A stretch of DNA of 36,942 bases. Origin: Phycisphaerales bacterium (GTDB taxonomy: Bacteria > Planctomycetota > Phycisphaerae > WQYP01). Both the position numbers and the translations under genes were made by a program. The first letter of the stretch is position 1. Each line of letters begins with the position of its first letter. The notes beneath the pieces were generated by a model. That model was not told the DNA's origin. It ran no database searches and was given only the letters and a program-made list of their open reading frames with translations. This document shows positions 27,166 to 36,335 of this stretch, in pieces. The stretch spans positions 1 to 36,942 of the forward strand of contig DAHVEJ010000017.1 of the NCBI GenBank assembly GCA_027313145.1, in the 5' to 3' direction.

Positions 27166-28254
27166 ATGAGAAATCTTCCCGGCCATCACGTTTATTCGCT
27201 TCGCCCGGCCCACGCGCGAGGGCGGGGCGGTTCGGTGCCGCTGGATCCGGTGGTGGCCTGCACACTGGCGCTTGGCGCGTTGCATTGGCGAAAACACAGC
27301 GGCCCGATGCGGTTATATGCTGACTCTGAATTCGCGGCGTTTATCGACGGCCTCGGCCTGAGTTGGATTTATGACGCCGGGATTGATACGGCGGTGCTCG
27401 ATGCCATGCCGGATTGCATCCGCTACGACACATTTTGGGTTGCACCGAAGGTCTTTGCTTATCGCGCAGCAGCTTTGCCGGCGGCATTTCTGGATGTTGA
27501 TCTGGTGGTTTGGAAGCCGGTTGTCAACTGGGCTGAGTTCGATGTGACTTTTCTACATCGTGAGTTCACTGAACGCGGGGACGGAACGGGCTATGCGGTT
27601 CCCTCAGGTTATAACCGTCCCGCGTACCCGTGGGATGGTGAGGAATTCAACTTGGGATTCCTCATTCTCAATAACGAGGAGATCGGGGAAGAGTCCACAA
27701 CCCAGGCCATCCGCTTCATGTCCGACAATCCCGGAAGCGACCCATTCAACCACGCCTGCTTTGCAGAGCAGTATTTATTGGCCCAGTGCTCCAAGGCCCG
27801 CGGTGCCAGGGTGAGGGCATTGCTGCCGGGGCCGCCGCACGATGAAAGCGTTGCCACGCACCTCTGGGGTGATAAACAAAAGCTCCGGGAAGAGCCGGTT
27901 CGCGCGTGGGCGTTGGTGAATCGCTATATCGAACGGCTCAAACAGGATTTTCCGGAGCATGTTTCCGGGATGAACCGCCTGTTTGCGTGGGCGTCCTCCG
28001 TTGCGGAAACGGCGGCACGCCAGGCGCAGAACAATCGCCGCAACGCTCCGGAATTGCTGCGCCGCACGGTTCGGCCGGTTCCGGCGGCGGTTACACCCCC
28101 GGTACACACTGCCGAGAGATTAAGACGCCCGGCGATCAAGCGGCCTGATGCGGCGGCAGAGCCGAGGGTCGCCGGGCGCTTCGCGATACAATCCCCATTG
28201 AGAAAGTCGAGGCCCTTGGGCACGCGCCAGAACCGTGCGGCGGCATTAACCTGA
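27166..28254 (+). CDS. Glycosyltransferase-like protein (resembles DUF6734)
   Basis: The 362-residue product starts 5 bases after AGGA. Residues about 25-270 look like a GT-A nucleotide-sugar transferase fold. PMRLYADSEFAAFIDGLGL is followed by FWVAPKVFAYRAAALPAAFL, the DxD-type FLDVDLVVW (Asp110, Asp112) and EFNLGFLILNN. This order recalls DUF6734, whose substrates are unknown. The C-terminal 90 residues are Arg/Pro/Ala-rich and probably disordered. Its place in the operon, 27 bases before the RHS gene, suggests that it glycosylates the RHS protein or a neighbour, which is inference. Confidence 0.68.
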   Translation: MRNLPGHHVYSLRPAHARGRGGSVPLDPVVACTLALGALHWRKHSGPMRLYADSEFAAFIDGLGLSWIYDAGIDTAVLDAMPDCIRYDTFWVAPKVFAYRAAALPAAFLDVDLVVWKPVVNWAEFDVTFLHREFTERGDGTGYAVPSGYNRPAYPWDGEEFNLGFLILNNEEIGEESTTQAIRFMSDNPGSDPFNHACFAEQYLLAQCSKARGARVRALLPGPPHDESVATHLWGDKQKLREEPVRAWALVNRYIERLKQDFPEHVSGMNRLFAWASSVAETAARQAQNNRRNAPELLRRTVRPVPAAVTPPVHTAERLRRPAIKRPDAAAEPRVAGRFAIQSPLRKSRPLGTRQNRAAALT

Positions 28255-28281
28255 AATACTATGACGAGGAGTAATTGAACC

Positions 28282-31200
28282 ATGGCTGCAAATTTGAATA
28301 ACTGCCAGACCATCCCGCCGGGGCCGGGCCCCAATCCTAATCCTAATCCAAATCCCCATCACCACCATCACCACCACCACCACCACCATCATCACCATCA
28401 CCCCCATCCTAAGCCTAGCCCGTGTACCGGCAGTTGCTGCGGATCGAGCAGCGCAGTGAGTTCTTTTCCGCTTGGCACGACAAGCACCAGCCAAAGCAAC
28501 TCGGTCATGCTGGCCACCGGCGAGTTTATCTTCTCACTGGATTTGCTTTCCGCGCCGGCCATTGGCGGAGGCTCGTGGCAGCTTTCCCTGCAATACCTCT
28601 CCAATAACGGCGTTGACGACATTGTGGGCCTTTACTGGAACTACAGCCAGAATTACCAACTCATCCAGCTTCCCAACGGCGATATTGTGTTGATGACCCC
28701 TGATAATCTTCAGGAAACCTTTATCTATAACGGCAATGGCCAGTGGCTTTCGGGATACAACAGCACGCAGGCCACGCTGGTGGAAATCAATGCCGGAACT
28801 GCCAATGACACATTTATACTTACCAGCAACGCCGGCACGGTGACGGAATTCTTTGGCTTTTATTCTTCGATCACCACGCCGGGCCGGATGAAAAGTACCA
28901 CCGATCGGTACGGCAACAGCCAGACGCTTACCTGGACCGCCACGGGCGGGGTCGTGCAACTGGTTTCCGTCACCGACGCCTATGGCCGAACAATCACCTA
29001 TTCCTATTACAACGCCACCTACGGCTACAAATGTAGCGGCATCGCCGACTTTCTGGGAAGACAGATCAACTTCCAATATGATTCCGCCGGACATCTGGTG
29101 GCGGTGGTATTACCCAGCATCAATAACGCCGCACCGGGCAATACTTTCCCCGACGGCACAGCCTACGTGTTCCAATATGATGTCAACAACACGGACGCCA
29201 ACCGCCAGAACGATCTGGTCGGCGTCTGGTACCCTAATCAGACGCAACCTTACGTAAGCAATCGAGCGGTGGATGTCGCCACAGTCTATGCCAACGCCAC
29301 GCCGCGATATGTTATCACCTACGGCCAAAGCTCCGGCCCAACCATCGCCTACGGCGCGGTAGTCTCCGAAACCGTCGGCGACCCCGCCAATGGCGTTGGA
29401 GGTACTTATACCTTCAGCTACAGCAATACCGGCCTTCCCGCCAACATCATCGACCCCACCGATCCGATTGTCAGCCAGACCACCATGACCGACCGCAACG
29501 GTAACATCAAAATATTTAACTTCAACTACAACGGCATGGTCGTCATGAAACAGGAAAACACCAATCGCAACAAATCCAGCCTGGAAGTAGGCCCATATAT
29601 CACTTGGACGCAATACAACGACCAGAACCAGAAATTACTGGAAGTATTGCCCGCCGGGAATTCCATCGCTTACTCATACGATACCGGCCTGATCGACTTC
29701 GGCTCCGGGCCGCAATTATATCCACCCAGAAGGGGATTACTGCTCTCCGAAACCCAGTACCCCGGCAACAGCATCGGTGTACCCAGTCGCCCCGGCTCCA
29801 ATGGCCAAACGCAATTAACCAAAACGTACTTTTACGACCCGATATACAACCAGGTATGCGCGGAAATTAACGAAAAGGGCAATCCCATTGCCGTCAGCAG
29901 CGGCGTAAATGTTTACTTCACACCGCAGAACGGCGGCACCACGCCCACCGATGCCAATCGCAGTCGTTACGCCACGATCACTTATTATGACTATCAGAAA
30001 AATCAGACCACCACCATCACCGGCTCCAGCGCCCTGCAAAACCTGCTGGGGCTTACCGCCGCGCAGATACAAAGCCTGATTGCGTATGCCGGCAACCAGA
30101 TGATCGCCGGTGGATTACCCAACGGTTTCCAGACCAATCTGGGCAATATCAACGGCGATGGTACCGGTGACGGTAATTCCTCCGGCCTTTCTCCCGCCGC
30201 CATGCTCGGCAGCGTGGTGAAGGTCCAACAACCTTCAGTTTACCAGCTCGTACCCTCCACCGGCTCCACGCCGTGGGTCTGGCAGACCCAACTGATAATG
30301 GAACTTTACACCAACAACTATGCCGGGCAAACCACCACGTATACCGACCCGGAAGGCAATTTAACTGTGTACGTCCGTTACCCGGAAAATGATCCCGAGG
30401 GCAATGGCGAATATGCCGCAACGTTCCTGTCCAACCGGCAGTATGGCCGATTGCGGGAAGTACACGTTGATGCCAATCCAGATCAGGTTATGGATCTCGT
30501 TGGGGAAGATGGCGATTTAACAGCTTTCACCGGTAATATCATCTCCCGCACCAACACTCCCGCCCAATATCTTGATCTGGTAACCCGTTATGAAGGAGGC
30601 ACCGGCTCCGCCGGCTGCCCCACTTGCGCCTACGACCCGCTGGGCAATCCATTGGCATCCACCGATCCCAACGGCAATACGACCAGCTACCTGCGCACGG
30701 AAATGGGCGAGCCATACCTGCGTACCGGCCCGGCCCCCTATCTCTTCCAGAGCCAAAGCTACTACGATTCCAATCGCAACACCGTTCGTGTGGATACGCA
30801 GGACCAACAGGTGGCTTACGAATCCCTTGATCCCAACGATCCGGATTTTGCCCAGTTTATTCCTTCCGGCAACGGTTCATCCACCGCCAATATTCCCATG
30901 CAAAACGGCCCCGGCGGAACCGTCCGCCCCGGCTGGTTCACCAATTTATACACCTTTGACATTCTTGATGACAGAATTCAAGATGACATCGACGCCACCG
31001 GCTCCAACCCCGCCAGCTTGGTAACCAGCTACAGCTTTGATCCCAACCAAAACACCGTTCAAATAACCAAACCCAACGGCAACATCGTGCAATACGATTA
31101 TGATGAACGCAATATTCGCATAGCCCAGAGAATCGGCTATGTCGCCGGTTCCGATCCCGGCTCGGTTACGGTAAGTGTTTTTGACGCCAATGGTAATCTG

Positions 31201-34200
31201 CTGGATATCATTGGCCCAGCGCAAAGGGGCACCAGTAATAACAGCCTCAGCGTCACCATCTCCAATGCCTTTAACTCCGGCAGTTCTTTGATCCAAACGG
31301 GCGATTGGCTACTGGCCAACACCTTAGATGGCTTTGACCGTGTGATTACCGCCACCGACGCCATCGGCGATCTGACCAACAATACCTTCGATCCCACCGG
31401 ACAGAATATTCAAAGGCAGATTCTCGGCAGCCCCAACGGCCCGACGCCCACCAATCGCAACGGCAACACCAATGTGCCCCTGGAGCTTGTGCAAACCCGC
31501 TACGATGAAGCCGGGCGGCCTTATGAAAACCAACAGAATGTCTTTCTCAATACCGGTCTTTCCGGCGGTACACCGACCAACAATATCCCTTCAGGCAGAA
31601 CCGCCACTCACACCGGTGGTGGTTTGGCGGCCAATTCCACCACCAACACCAACACGGGCACGGTAACACTGACCACCGGCGGCCAGAGTTATACGCTTTC
31701 CCGCACCGTCTTTGACCGTTCCAGCCGGAACACCGGCAGTGGTATGGATAATGGGACCGTTACCACCACCGCCTATGACGGTGCCAATCGCCCGATTCTG
31801 ACCACCGATGATCTGGGCAACACCACGGCCACAGCGTTTGATAACAATGGCAATCCAGTCAGTGTCACGCGAACCGAATTATCCACGATTACCCAACCCG
31901 TCCAGACGTCGGAAGTGTTTATTACGCTGATGGCATGGGACTGCATGAATCGGCAGGTGCTTATCGCCCAACCGGGCTCGGATGGATCCATTGCCAGCCA
32001 GAAGGGTGTGAATCTCGCCCGCATTACACTCACCGGCTATGACAGCCGGGGCAATGTAACATTAAACATTGATCCCAACGGCAATACCATCGTTACACTC
32101 TGGGATGGAGCCAATAGAAAACTCGAAACCCGGCAGCATCTGCGCCAGAACGGCCTGGGCAGCAATCCCCCCGTCAACAACGGCAATGGCCAGAGCACTA
32201 CCTTTAACACTTCTGGCCAGGGCCAGATCGCCGGGAGCATTCAGACGAGCTTTGAATATGATGGCAATTCCAACCAGACCGCCATGGTGGATGATCGCGG
32301 CGGCGTGACGCGCTGGGCCTTTGACCCGCACGAACGCAAAATCTCGCAGACTTTTCACGACGGCTCGACCGAAATTTTCGTTTATGACTTAGCCAGTGAT
32401 GTGGTGCAATATACTGATTGCAATGGCTCGAAGTTTACCAATACTTGGGACCCCATGGGCCGGAAAGTAAGTACAACCATCGCACCCGCACCAGGCATCG
32501 GCGGTACCACCGCCCAAAGCTTCCAGTACAACGGCTTGGCTCAGACCACGTTTGCCCGTGATACCGCCAACGGCAACAATGCCGATGTCACGCTGGTATA
32601 TGATTCCATCCAGAGAACGGTCGAGGAGGCACAGACCTACGGCGGCAATACCCGGTATGTTACCAACAACGCCTTTACATCGTTGCCGGTAAGCCAATTC
32701 ACATTCCCCAATGCCCGGCAGATCAACAGCAGCTTTGACGCCCTGTATCGCCGCCAGCAGATTGTCGAAGCGGCAACCAGTGCGGTCATCGCTAGTTGGC
32801 AATACTTTGGTCCCGGCAGAGTGGCGGAAGTCACCTTGGGCAATGGCGTCATTCAAACCATGCTCAACAACGCCAGGACCCACAGTGCGGTGCAGTTCGG
32901 CACGGTTCCGAATCCACCTTGGGGTACGCCCTCCACTGACCGGCTGGGCTATGACGGCTCAGGCCGCATGATCGCCAAACGCTATCTTGCTGGCGGCATC
33001 AATTCCACCACATTTGCGTACAACAACACCGCACCCGTGGTGGGCAACACCACCGCCTTTGATCCGGCGGATAACAAATTCTATGAACGGGCGTTGCACG
33101 CGGAGAATCGGAGTTTTTTATACCAACCGGTGGATAACAATGGTAATATCGCCTCACCAACCCCTGGTTATGATTCCATCAATCGATTGCTGCAATATCA
33201 GAGAGGAACATTAAGCAGCACTGGCGGTTATCAGAATGCTGGCGGCGGAAGCGTAGCGGCTCCCATTACCTTGCCGGACTCGGCTGCGCTGCGAACCTAC
33301 GATCTGGACGGTCTGGGGAACTGGAAGCTCAGTGGTGCGGAACTGATTAGCTCCCACCTGACCTTCGATCAGCGGAATCACAATAAGCTCAATGAGATCA
33401 CTCAACGGACCGTGGGAACCAGCCCAGTGGCCAGCCCTCGGTACGACTGCCAAGTCGGTGCGTCCAATGGCAATCTGGCCGACGACGGCACCACATTGAC
33501 CTATGCGTACGACTCGCTCAACCGCCCAATTTCCATCGGATTCGTCGGTGCCGGGCCTCGCCCGCCGCAACAACTCGGTTCCTATGTCCTGGACGCCTTT
33601 AACCGCAGGATTCGCAAGACGATTTCCAACGGGGGGTTGTCTTCGGCAGTTCCCAATGGCACGACGGATTACGCCTACATGGGCAATCAGGTGGTGGAGG
33701 AACGCAATCCCCTCGGCGGGTCAGGCTCAACCGATACGCCGATCCGGCAATATATTTGGGGAACCTATATTGATGAGTGCATCCAGCTGACGACGCTTGC
33801 AACATTGGGCGGCGGGAACCTTGCGCCTGGGACCTACTACCTTCTGCAGGACCTCCTGTACCGTGCCGTGGCGCTGACGAATTCAACCGGCGCTATCGCT
33901 GAAGCTTATGACTGTGACGCCTACGGAAATACGATTATCTTCACAGCCCCGTACCAAGGGAATTGGTGGTCGGACAACGACACGCAATCATACTACGGTG
34001 CGAATGAAGTCATTTTCTGCGGCTACAGATTCGATCCGGAAACGGAATTGTATTACGTCCGCAACCGCACCTACAACCCCACCCTTGGCCGCTGGCTGCA
34101 ACGCGACCAGATCGGCTACGCCGGCGGCGTGAATTTGTACGAATATGTCGGTGGAAATCCGACGGTGAGCCTCGACCCCGAAGGCGAATGCCCGGCCGGC

Positions 34201-34770
34201 TATCGGGAATTCTCGGCGGCGGGGATCGCGGCTTGGGAGGCGGCCCACGGTGCCAAGGCGATAAGAGAGTGGATTGATCCATCGCTCAGGGCACAATATC
34301 CCGCCTCAGCGTTAAACACTGACCCATTTCTGCAGGGGCTTCCGATTCCGCCAATGTGCCAACCGAACTGCAAACAAGTAGGATATTGCGTGAGCATTGG
34401 TTCTCCCGAGGCTGTCGGGAAACGGCATATCATCTCCCACGGAAAGTGGCACTATCTTCATACAACTTACAAAATAATAAAAGTTGGTCAAAGTGTGACG
34501 GAGGTACCATCGCAAAACATATGTCAGCGCGCGGTGAAATATTGGAGCCATGTTCAGCGCCGTGGCGATTTTCTGATCGAATACACCTGTACGGGCTATG
34601 GCATCAGTAACTCAGGCGGACTTCAGTCTGGTGTTCCCTATACCGTGGATGTGTATTACGGATCGGTCGACTGGCTAACGAGCGGAAAAAGCGGGGGTAC
34701 CTACGAACAGAGGAAGGCGTTTGACATTAACCCGCTCCTCGGCGGCGGAGGAGGAGGTGCCTGTGGATGA
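28282..34770 (+). CDS. RHS/YD-repeat protein with poly-His N-terminus and variable C-terminus
   Basis: The 2162-residue protein starts 10 bases after GAGGAG. Residues 17-25 are a Pro-Asn repeat and residues 26-40 are fifteen His, followed by CTGSCCGSSS (Cys48, 52, 53). The body carries many YD repeats (YDEAGRPYEN, YDGANRPILT, YDSLNRPIS), which build the RHS beta-cocoon. The hyperconserved core end is at 1914-1969 (GYRFDPETELYYVRNRTYNP through GRWLQRDQIG to DPEGE). The last 193 residues are unlike the core, as in polymorphic toxins, but I recognise no toxin family. There is no signal peptide. The next gene overlaps its stop by 8 bases, as immunity genes often do. It could instead be a non-toxic surface or wall-associated RHS protein. 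Confidence 0.93.
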   Translation: MAANLNNCQTIPPGPGPNPNPNPNPHHHHHHHHHHHHHHHPHPKPSPCTGSCCGSSSAVSSFPLGTTSTSQSNSVMLATGEFIFSLDLLSAPAIGGGSWQLSLQYLSNNGVDDIVGLYWNYSQNYQLIQLPNGDIVLMTPDNLQETFIYNGNGQWLSGYNSTQATLVEINAGTANDTFILTSNAGTVTEFFGFYSSITTPGRMKSTTDRYGNSQTLTWTATGGVVQLVSVTDAYGRTITYSYYNATYGYKCSGIADFLGRQINFQYDSAGHLVAVVLPSINNAAPGNTFPDGTAYVFQYDVNNTDANRQNDLVGVWYPNQTQPYVSNRAVDVATVYANATPRYVITYGQSSGPTIAYGAVVSETVGDPANGVGGTYTFSYSNTGLPANIIDPTDPIVSQTTMTDRNGNIKIFNFNYNGMVVMKQENTNRNKSSLEVGPYITWTQYNDQNQKLLEVLPAGNSIAYSYDTGLIDFGSGPQLYPPRRGLLLSETQYPGNSIGVPSRPGSNGQTQLTKTYFYDPIYNQVCAEINEKGNPIAVSSGVNVYFTPQNGGTTPTDANRSRYATITYYDYQKNQTTTITGSSALQNLLGLTAAQIQSLIAYAGNQMIAGGLPNGFQTNLGNINGDGTGDGNSSGLSPAAMLGSVVKVQQPSVYQLVPSTGSTPWVWQTQLIMELYTNNYAGQTTTYTDPEGNLTVYVRYPENDPEGNGEYAATFLSNRQYGRLREVHVDANPDQVMDLVGEDGDLTAFTGNIISRTNTPAQYLDLVTRYEGGTGSAGCPTCAYDPLGNPLASTDPNGNTTSYLRTEMGEPYLRTGPAPYLFQSQSYYDSNRNTVRVDTQDQQVAYESLDPNDPDFAQFIPSGNGSSTANIPMQNGPGGTVRPGWFTNLYTFDILDDRIQDDIDATGSNPASLVTSYSFDPNQNTVQITKPNGNIVQYDYDERNIRIAQRIGYVAGSDPGSVTVSVFDANGNLLDIIGPAQRGTSNNSLSVTISNAFNSGSSLIQTGDWLLANTLDGFDRVITATDAIGDLTNNTFDPTGQNIQRQILGSPNGPTPTNRNGNTNVPLELVQTRYDEAGRPYENQQNVFLNTGLSGGTPTNNIPSGRTATHTGGGLAANSTTNTNTGTVTLTTGGQSYTLSRTVFDRSSRNTGSGMDNGTVTTTAYDGANRPILTTDDLGNTTATAFDNNGNPVSVTRTELSTITQPVQTSEVFITLMAWDCMNRQVLIAQPGSDGSIASQKGVNLARITLTGYDSRGNVTLNIDPNGNTIVTLWDGANRKLETRQHLRQNGLGSNPPVNNGNGQSTTFNTSGQGQIAGSIQTSFEYDGNSNQTAMVDDRGGVTRWAFDPHERKISQTFHDGSTEIFVYDLASDVVQYTDCNGSKFTNTWDPMGRKVSTTIAPAPGIGGTTAQSFQYNGLAQTTFARDTANGNNADVTLVYDSIQRTVEEAQTYGGNTRYVTNNAFTSLPVSQFTFPNARQINSSFDALYRRQQIVEAATSAVIASWQYFGPGRVAEVTLGNGVIQTMLNNARTHSAVQFGTVPNPPWGTPSTDRLGYDGSGRMIAKRYLAGGINSTTFAYNNTAPVVGNTTAFDPADNKFYERALHAENRSFLYQPVDNNGNIASPTPGYDSINRLLQYQRGTLSSTGGYQNAGGGSVAAPITLPDSAALRTYDLDGLGNWKLSGAELISSHLTFDQRNHNKLNEITQRTVGTSPVASPRYDCQVGASNGNLADDGTTLTYAYDSLNRPISIGFVGAGPRPPQQLGSYVLDAFNRRIRKTISNGGLSSAVPNGTTDYAYMGNQVVEERNPLGGSGSTDTPIRQYIWGTYIDECIQLTTLATLGGGNLAPGTYYLLQDLLYRAVALTNSTGAIAEAYDCDAYGNTIIFTAPYQGNWWSDNDTQSYYGANEVIFCGYRFDPETELYYVRNRTYNPTLGRWLQRDQIGYAGGVNLYEYVGGNPTVSLDPEGECPAGYREFSAAGIAAWEAAHGAKAIREWIDPSLRAQYPASALNTDPFLQGLPIPPMCQPNCKQVGYCVSIGSPEAVGKRHIISHGKWHYLHTTYKIIKVGQSVTEVPSQNICQRAVKYWSHVQRRGDFLIEYTCTGYGISNSGGLQSGVPYTVDVYYGSVDWLTSGKSGGTYEQRKAFDINPLLGGGGGGACG
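34747..34758 (+). promoter_or_regulatory. Shine-Dalgarno run that favours GTG 34763
   Basis: GGAGGAGGAGGT, inside the last codons of the RHS gene (its Gly run), ends 4 bases before GTG 34763. Confidence 0.65.
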
Positions 34771-35605
34771 GGGTACGCGATCCGCTGGAGCAGTAGCGAC
34801 CGGCTTGGCGGCTTGGCTTCCCCGCCAACCGCGAAAAGGATTAGGGGCCGGCGCAATTTTCTGCGCCACTGCAGCCCTATTCGTGGCGGATGCGCTGAGC
34901 CTATGGGTGATACATTCCAGTCCAAACCAACTGCTAGCTAGCCCACGTTTCTGGATAACATGGTGGGTGGCAGTATTTCCCGCGCTCGCACTTCTTAATT
35001 CGGTGGGACTCTGCGCAGGGGTATGTCTCTGGGTTGCACCAGAGGCCGCTAATCTGAGTTTCTGTGGGCGCGCGGGGCCTGTGCTCAGTCGCACGGCACC
35101 AGCCGCCACCTTGTTCGCGGCGGCCGACGCGGCGCTCACGGGACTCCGCGTGTTTTTCCCGCCGGTGGCTCTCGGCGGCGGCCCGTTACCGCTATGGGGG
35201 ACAGTATCCTTCAGGGTACTCGGATGGATTAGCGCCCTTCTCGGTGTACCGTTCGCCTGGTGGCTTTGGCGTACCATACACGCGGTGGTTCACGTTCGCC
35301 TGCCCGGTTGGCAGCAGGCAGCAGCTGCGCTCTCATGGCTGTGGCCTGCGCTACTCGCTGGCTGGCTTGTGGTCGGGGTCCTCCAAGCTTTTCCCATGCC
35401 TCCCGCAGGGGCTGACTTAAGCTCACCAGCGATCCTGTTCCTCCGGGTATCGGCCGACGTATCAGCCCTGCTTCAAGTTACGGCCGTGGTGATTGATGTA
35501 GCCTCTCTGGCACTATTGCTGGCGCTTCAAGCACCTTATTGGGCTAGCTGGTGCGGACGCGAAAAGGGGGCATCCACCCGTTCCACTAGACGGGCGCGGG
35601 AATAG
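34763..35605 (+). CDS. Multi-pass membrane protein, candidate RHS partner or immunity protein
   Basis: GTG 34763, close behind a GGAGGAGGAGGT run, gives 280 residues and overlaps the RHS stop by 8 bases; the frame opens from TTG 34721. About six hydrophobic helices are visible, including AIFCATAALFVADALSLWVI, FWITWWVAVFPALALLNSVG, WPALLAGWLVVGVLQAF and VASLALLLALQAP. The C-terminus is basic (REKGASTRSTRRARE), probably cytoplasmic. No family recognised. Overlap with the RHS gene suggests coupled translation and a partner role. Immunity against the RHS C-terminal domain, or membrane anchoring or export of the RHS protein, both fit. Confidence 0.72.
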   Translation: MDEGTRSAGAVATGLAAWLPRQPRKGLGAGAIFCATAALFVADALSLWVIHSSPNQLLASPRFWITWWVAVFPALALLNSVGLCAGVCLWVAPEAANLSFCGRAGPVLSRTAPAATLFAAADAALTGLRVFFPPVALGGGPLPLWGTVSFRVLGWISALLGVPFAWWLWRTIHAVVHVRLPGWQQAAAALSWLWPALLAGWLVVGVLQAFPMPPAGADLSSPAILFLRVSADVSALLQVTAVVIDVASLALLLALQAPYWASWCGREKGASTRSTRRARE

Positions 35606-36172
35606 GCCACGGTGAATCGCCCCTCGAAATGTTGACGAGCATATTTTGCTTGGCACCGCGTATAGCGGCCCAGCGAATTGTGTAAGGAGCTAATATCCAT
35701 GATAAGGGATGATTTGCTGGTTGTATAATGGCTGGATGATATGGAATTATGGCAATAGGTAGAACAATTTCGGCGTCTTACGCCCGCTCTCGGTCGAGAA
35801 ATTCCCGCCCTGCGCGCGGTCGGGGCGCGGATGGGGGATTTCCATCTTTTCGCCCTGCATTTTGCCGCCACTGCTCAAGCCGCTTTGCGGACCTGGACAT
35901 CAACGAGCGGCAATCGCGGATCGCCGCGATAGTTTCTGCGTGCGATTTCGATTTGAATGGTTGGCCCGTCACGGGTTCGGTAGGCCACCGGTTTCAACAG
36001 CGCTTTGCCACAGTGGGCTTCTTCGGGCGTTCTGATTCCCAAGGCGCTGTGCGGGCGGCAGGATGAGCACTTTCCCGAGGAAAGAATCAGGGATTATGTT
36101 TATCCTCGTACACAAGTGACCCAAAGACGTTCGTTTCTGCCGAAACGCCACCGGCAAAAAGTTCTATTGGTG
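35606..36172. other. Right end of the island with decayed sequence
   Basis: No intact gene is convincing. The interval holds a transposase tail on the minus strand and, next to the att core, an in-frame extension of the recombinase. A short minus-strand frame from ATG 35700 (MDISSLHNSLGRYTRC) lacks a ribosome site and overlaps the membrane-protein gene, so it is not called. Confidence 0.55.
35875..36064 (-). pseudogene. Transposase C-terminal remnant (integrase-core, IS3/IS481-like)
   Basis: The minus-strand frame from about 36062 to a TGA at 35875 reads CRPHSALGIRTPEEAHCGKA and ends LPLVDVQVRKAA. RPHSALGxRTPEE is the standard end of rve-type transposases. The catalytic part is absent, and the homology begins about 25 bases from the recombinase-tail stop, so this is a truncated insertion-sequence remnant. 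Confidence 0.7.
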
Positions 36173-36188
36173 TCCTGTCGCCCCGATT
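36087..36188 (-). other. Alternative recombinase C-terminal segment at the right att site
   Basis: On the minus strand the att core reads AAT CGG GGC GAC AGG A, in the same codon frame as at the left end. It continues TPIELFAGGVSAETNVFG and onward to a TGA at 36087, 28 residues past the arginine. In the excised circle this would replace the 13 tRNA-derived residues of the recombinase. Confidence 0.65.
36173..36188. repeat. Right attachment site (attR core)
   Basis: TCCTGTCGCCCCGATT, identical to 21183-21198 at the tRNA-Pro 3' end. Sequence to its right should be the original downstream flank of the tRNA. Confidence 0.88.
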
Positions 36189-36206
36189 TTGGCCGGAGGC
36201 CAAAAT
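36186..36206. terminator. Perfect 9-bp hairpin after attR, possible original tRNA terminator
   Basis: ATTTTGGCC (36186-36194) and GGCCAAAAT (36198-36206) form a perfect stem with a GGA loop directly after the att core. Before integration it would have followed the tRNA immediately. No clear T-run follows, so its terminator role is uncertain. Confidence 0.4.
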
Positions 36207-36335
36207 AGAGCAGGAGTTTTGAGAGAGTAGATAGTAGAGCAAAATTCGGCTGGGACAAAAGCGTGGCTGTCGCCGAGACACAACGCGACTCCTGCGGTCT
36301 ACTTTCAACTCTCGACTCTCAACCCCGGAGCAATT

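Larger units (their letters stand above)
21183..36188. mobile_element. About 15-kb genomic island integrated at the 3' end of tRNA-Pro
   Basis: The exact 16-bp repeat TCCTGTCGCCCCGATT occurs at 21183-21198, within and just past the tRNA 3' end, and at 36173-36188. A large serine recombinase gene lies directly inside the left copy, reading toward it. The interval carries accessory genes only: the recombinase operon, a small DNA-binding-like protein, an RHS operon and a transposase remnant. Outside it are gltBD on the left and a four-helix-bundle gene on the right. The tRNA was restored on the left side, as usual for tRNA-targeting islands. Confidence 0.88.

Noticed and set aside
28357-28401. 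His-codon run as a microsatellite
   Set aside because: CAT and CAC codons are mixed and the frame is intact, so it is better read as a selected His tract than as a simple repeat.
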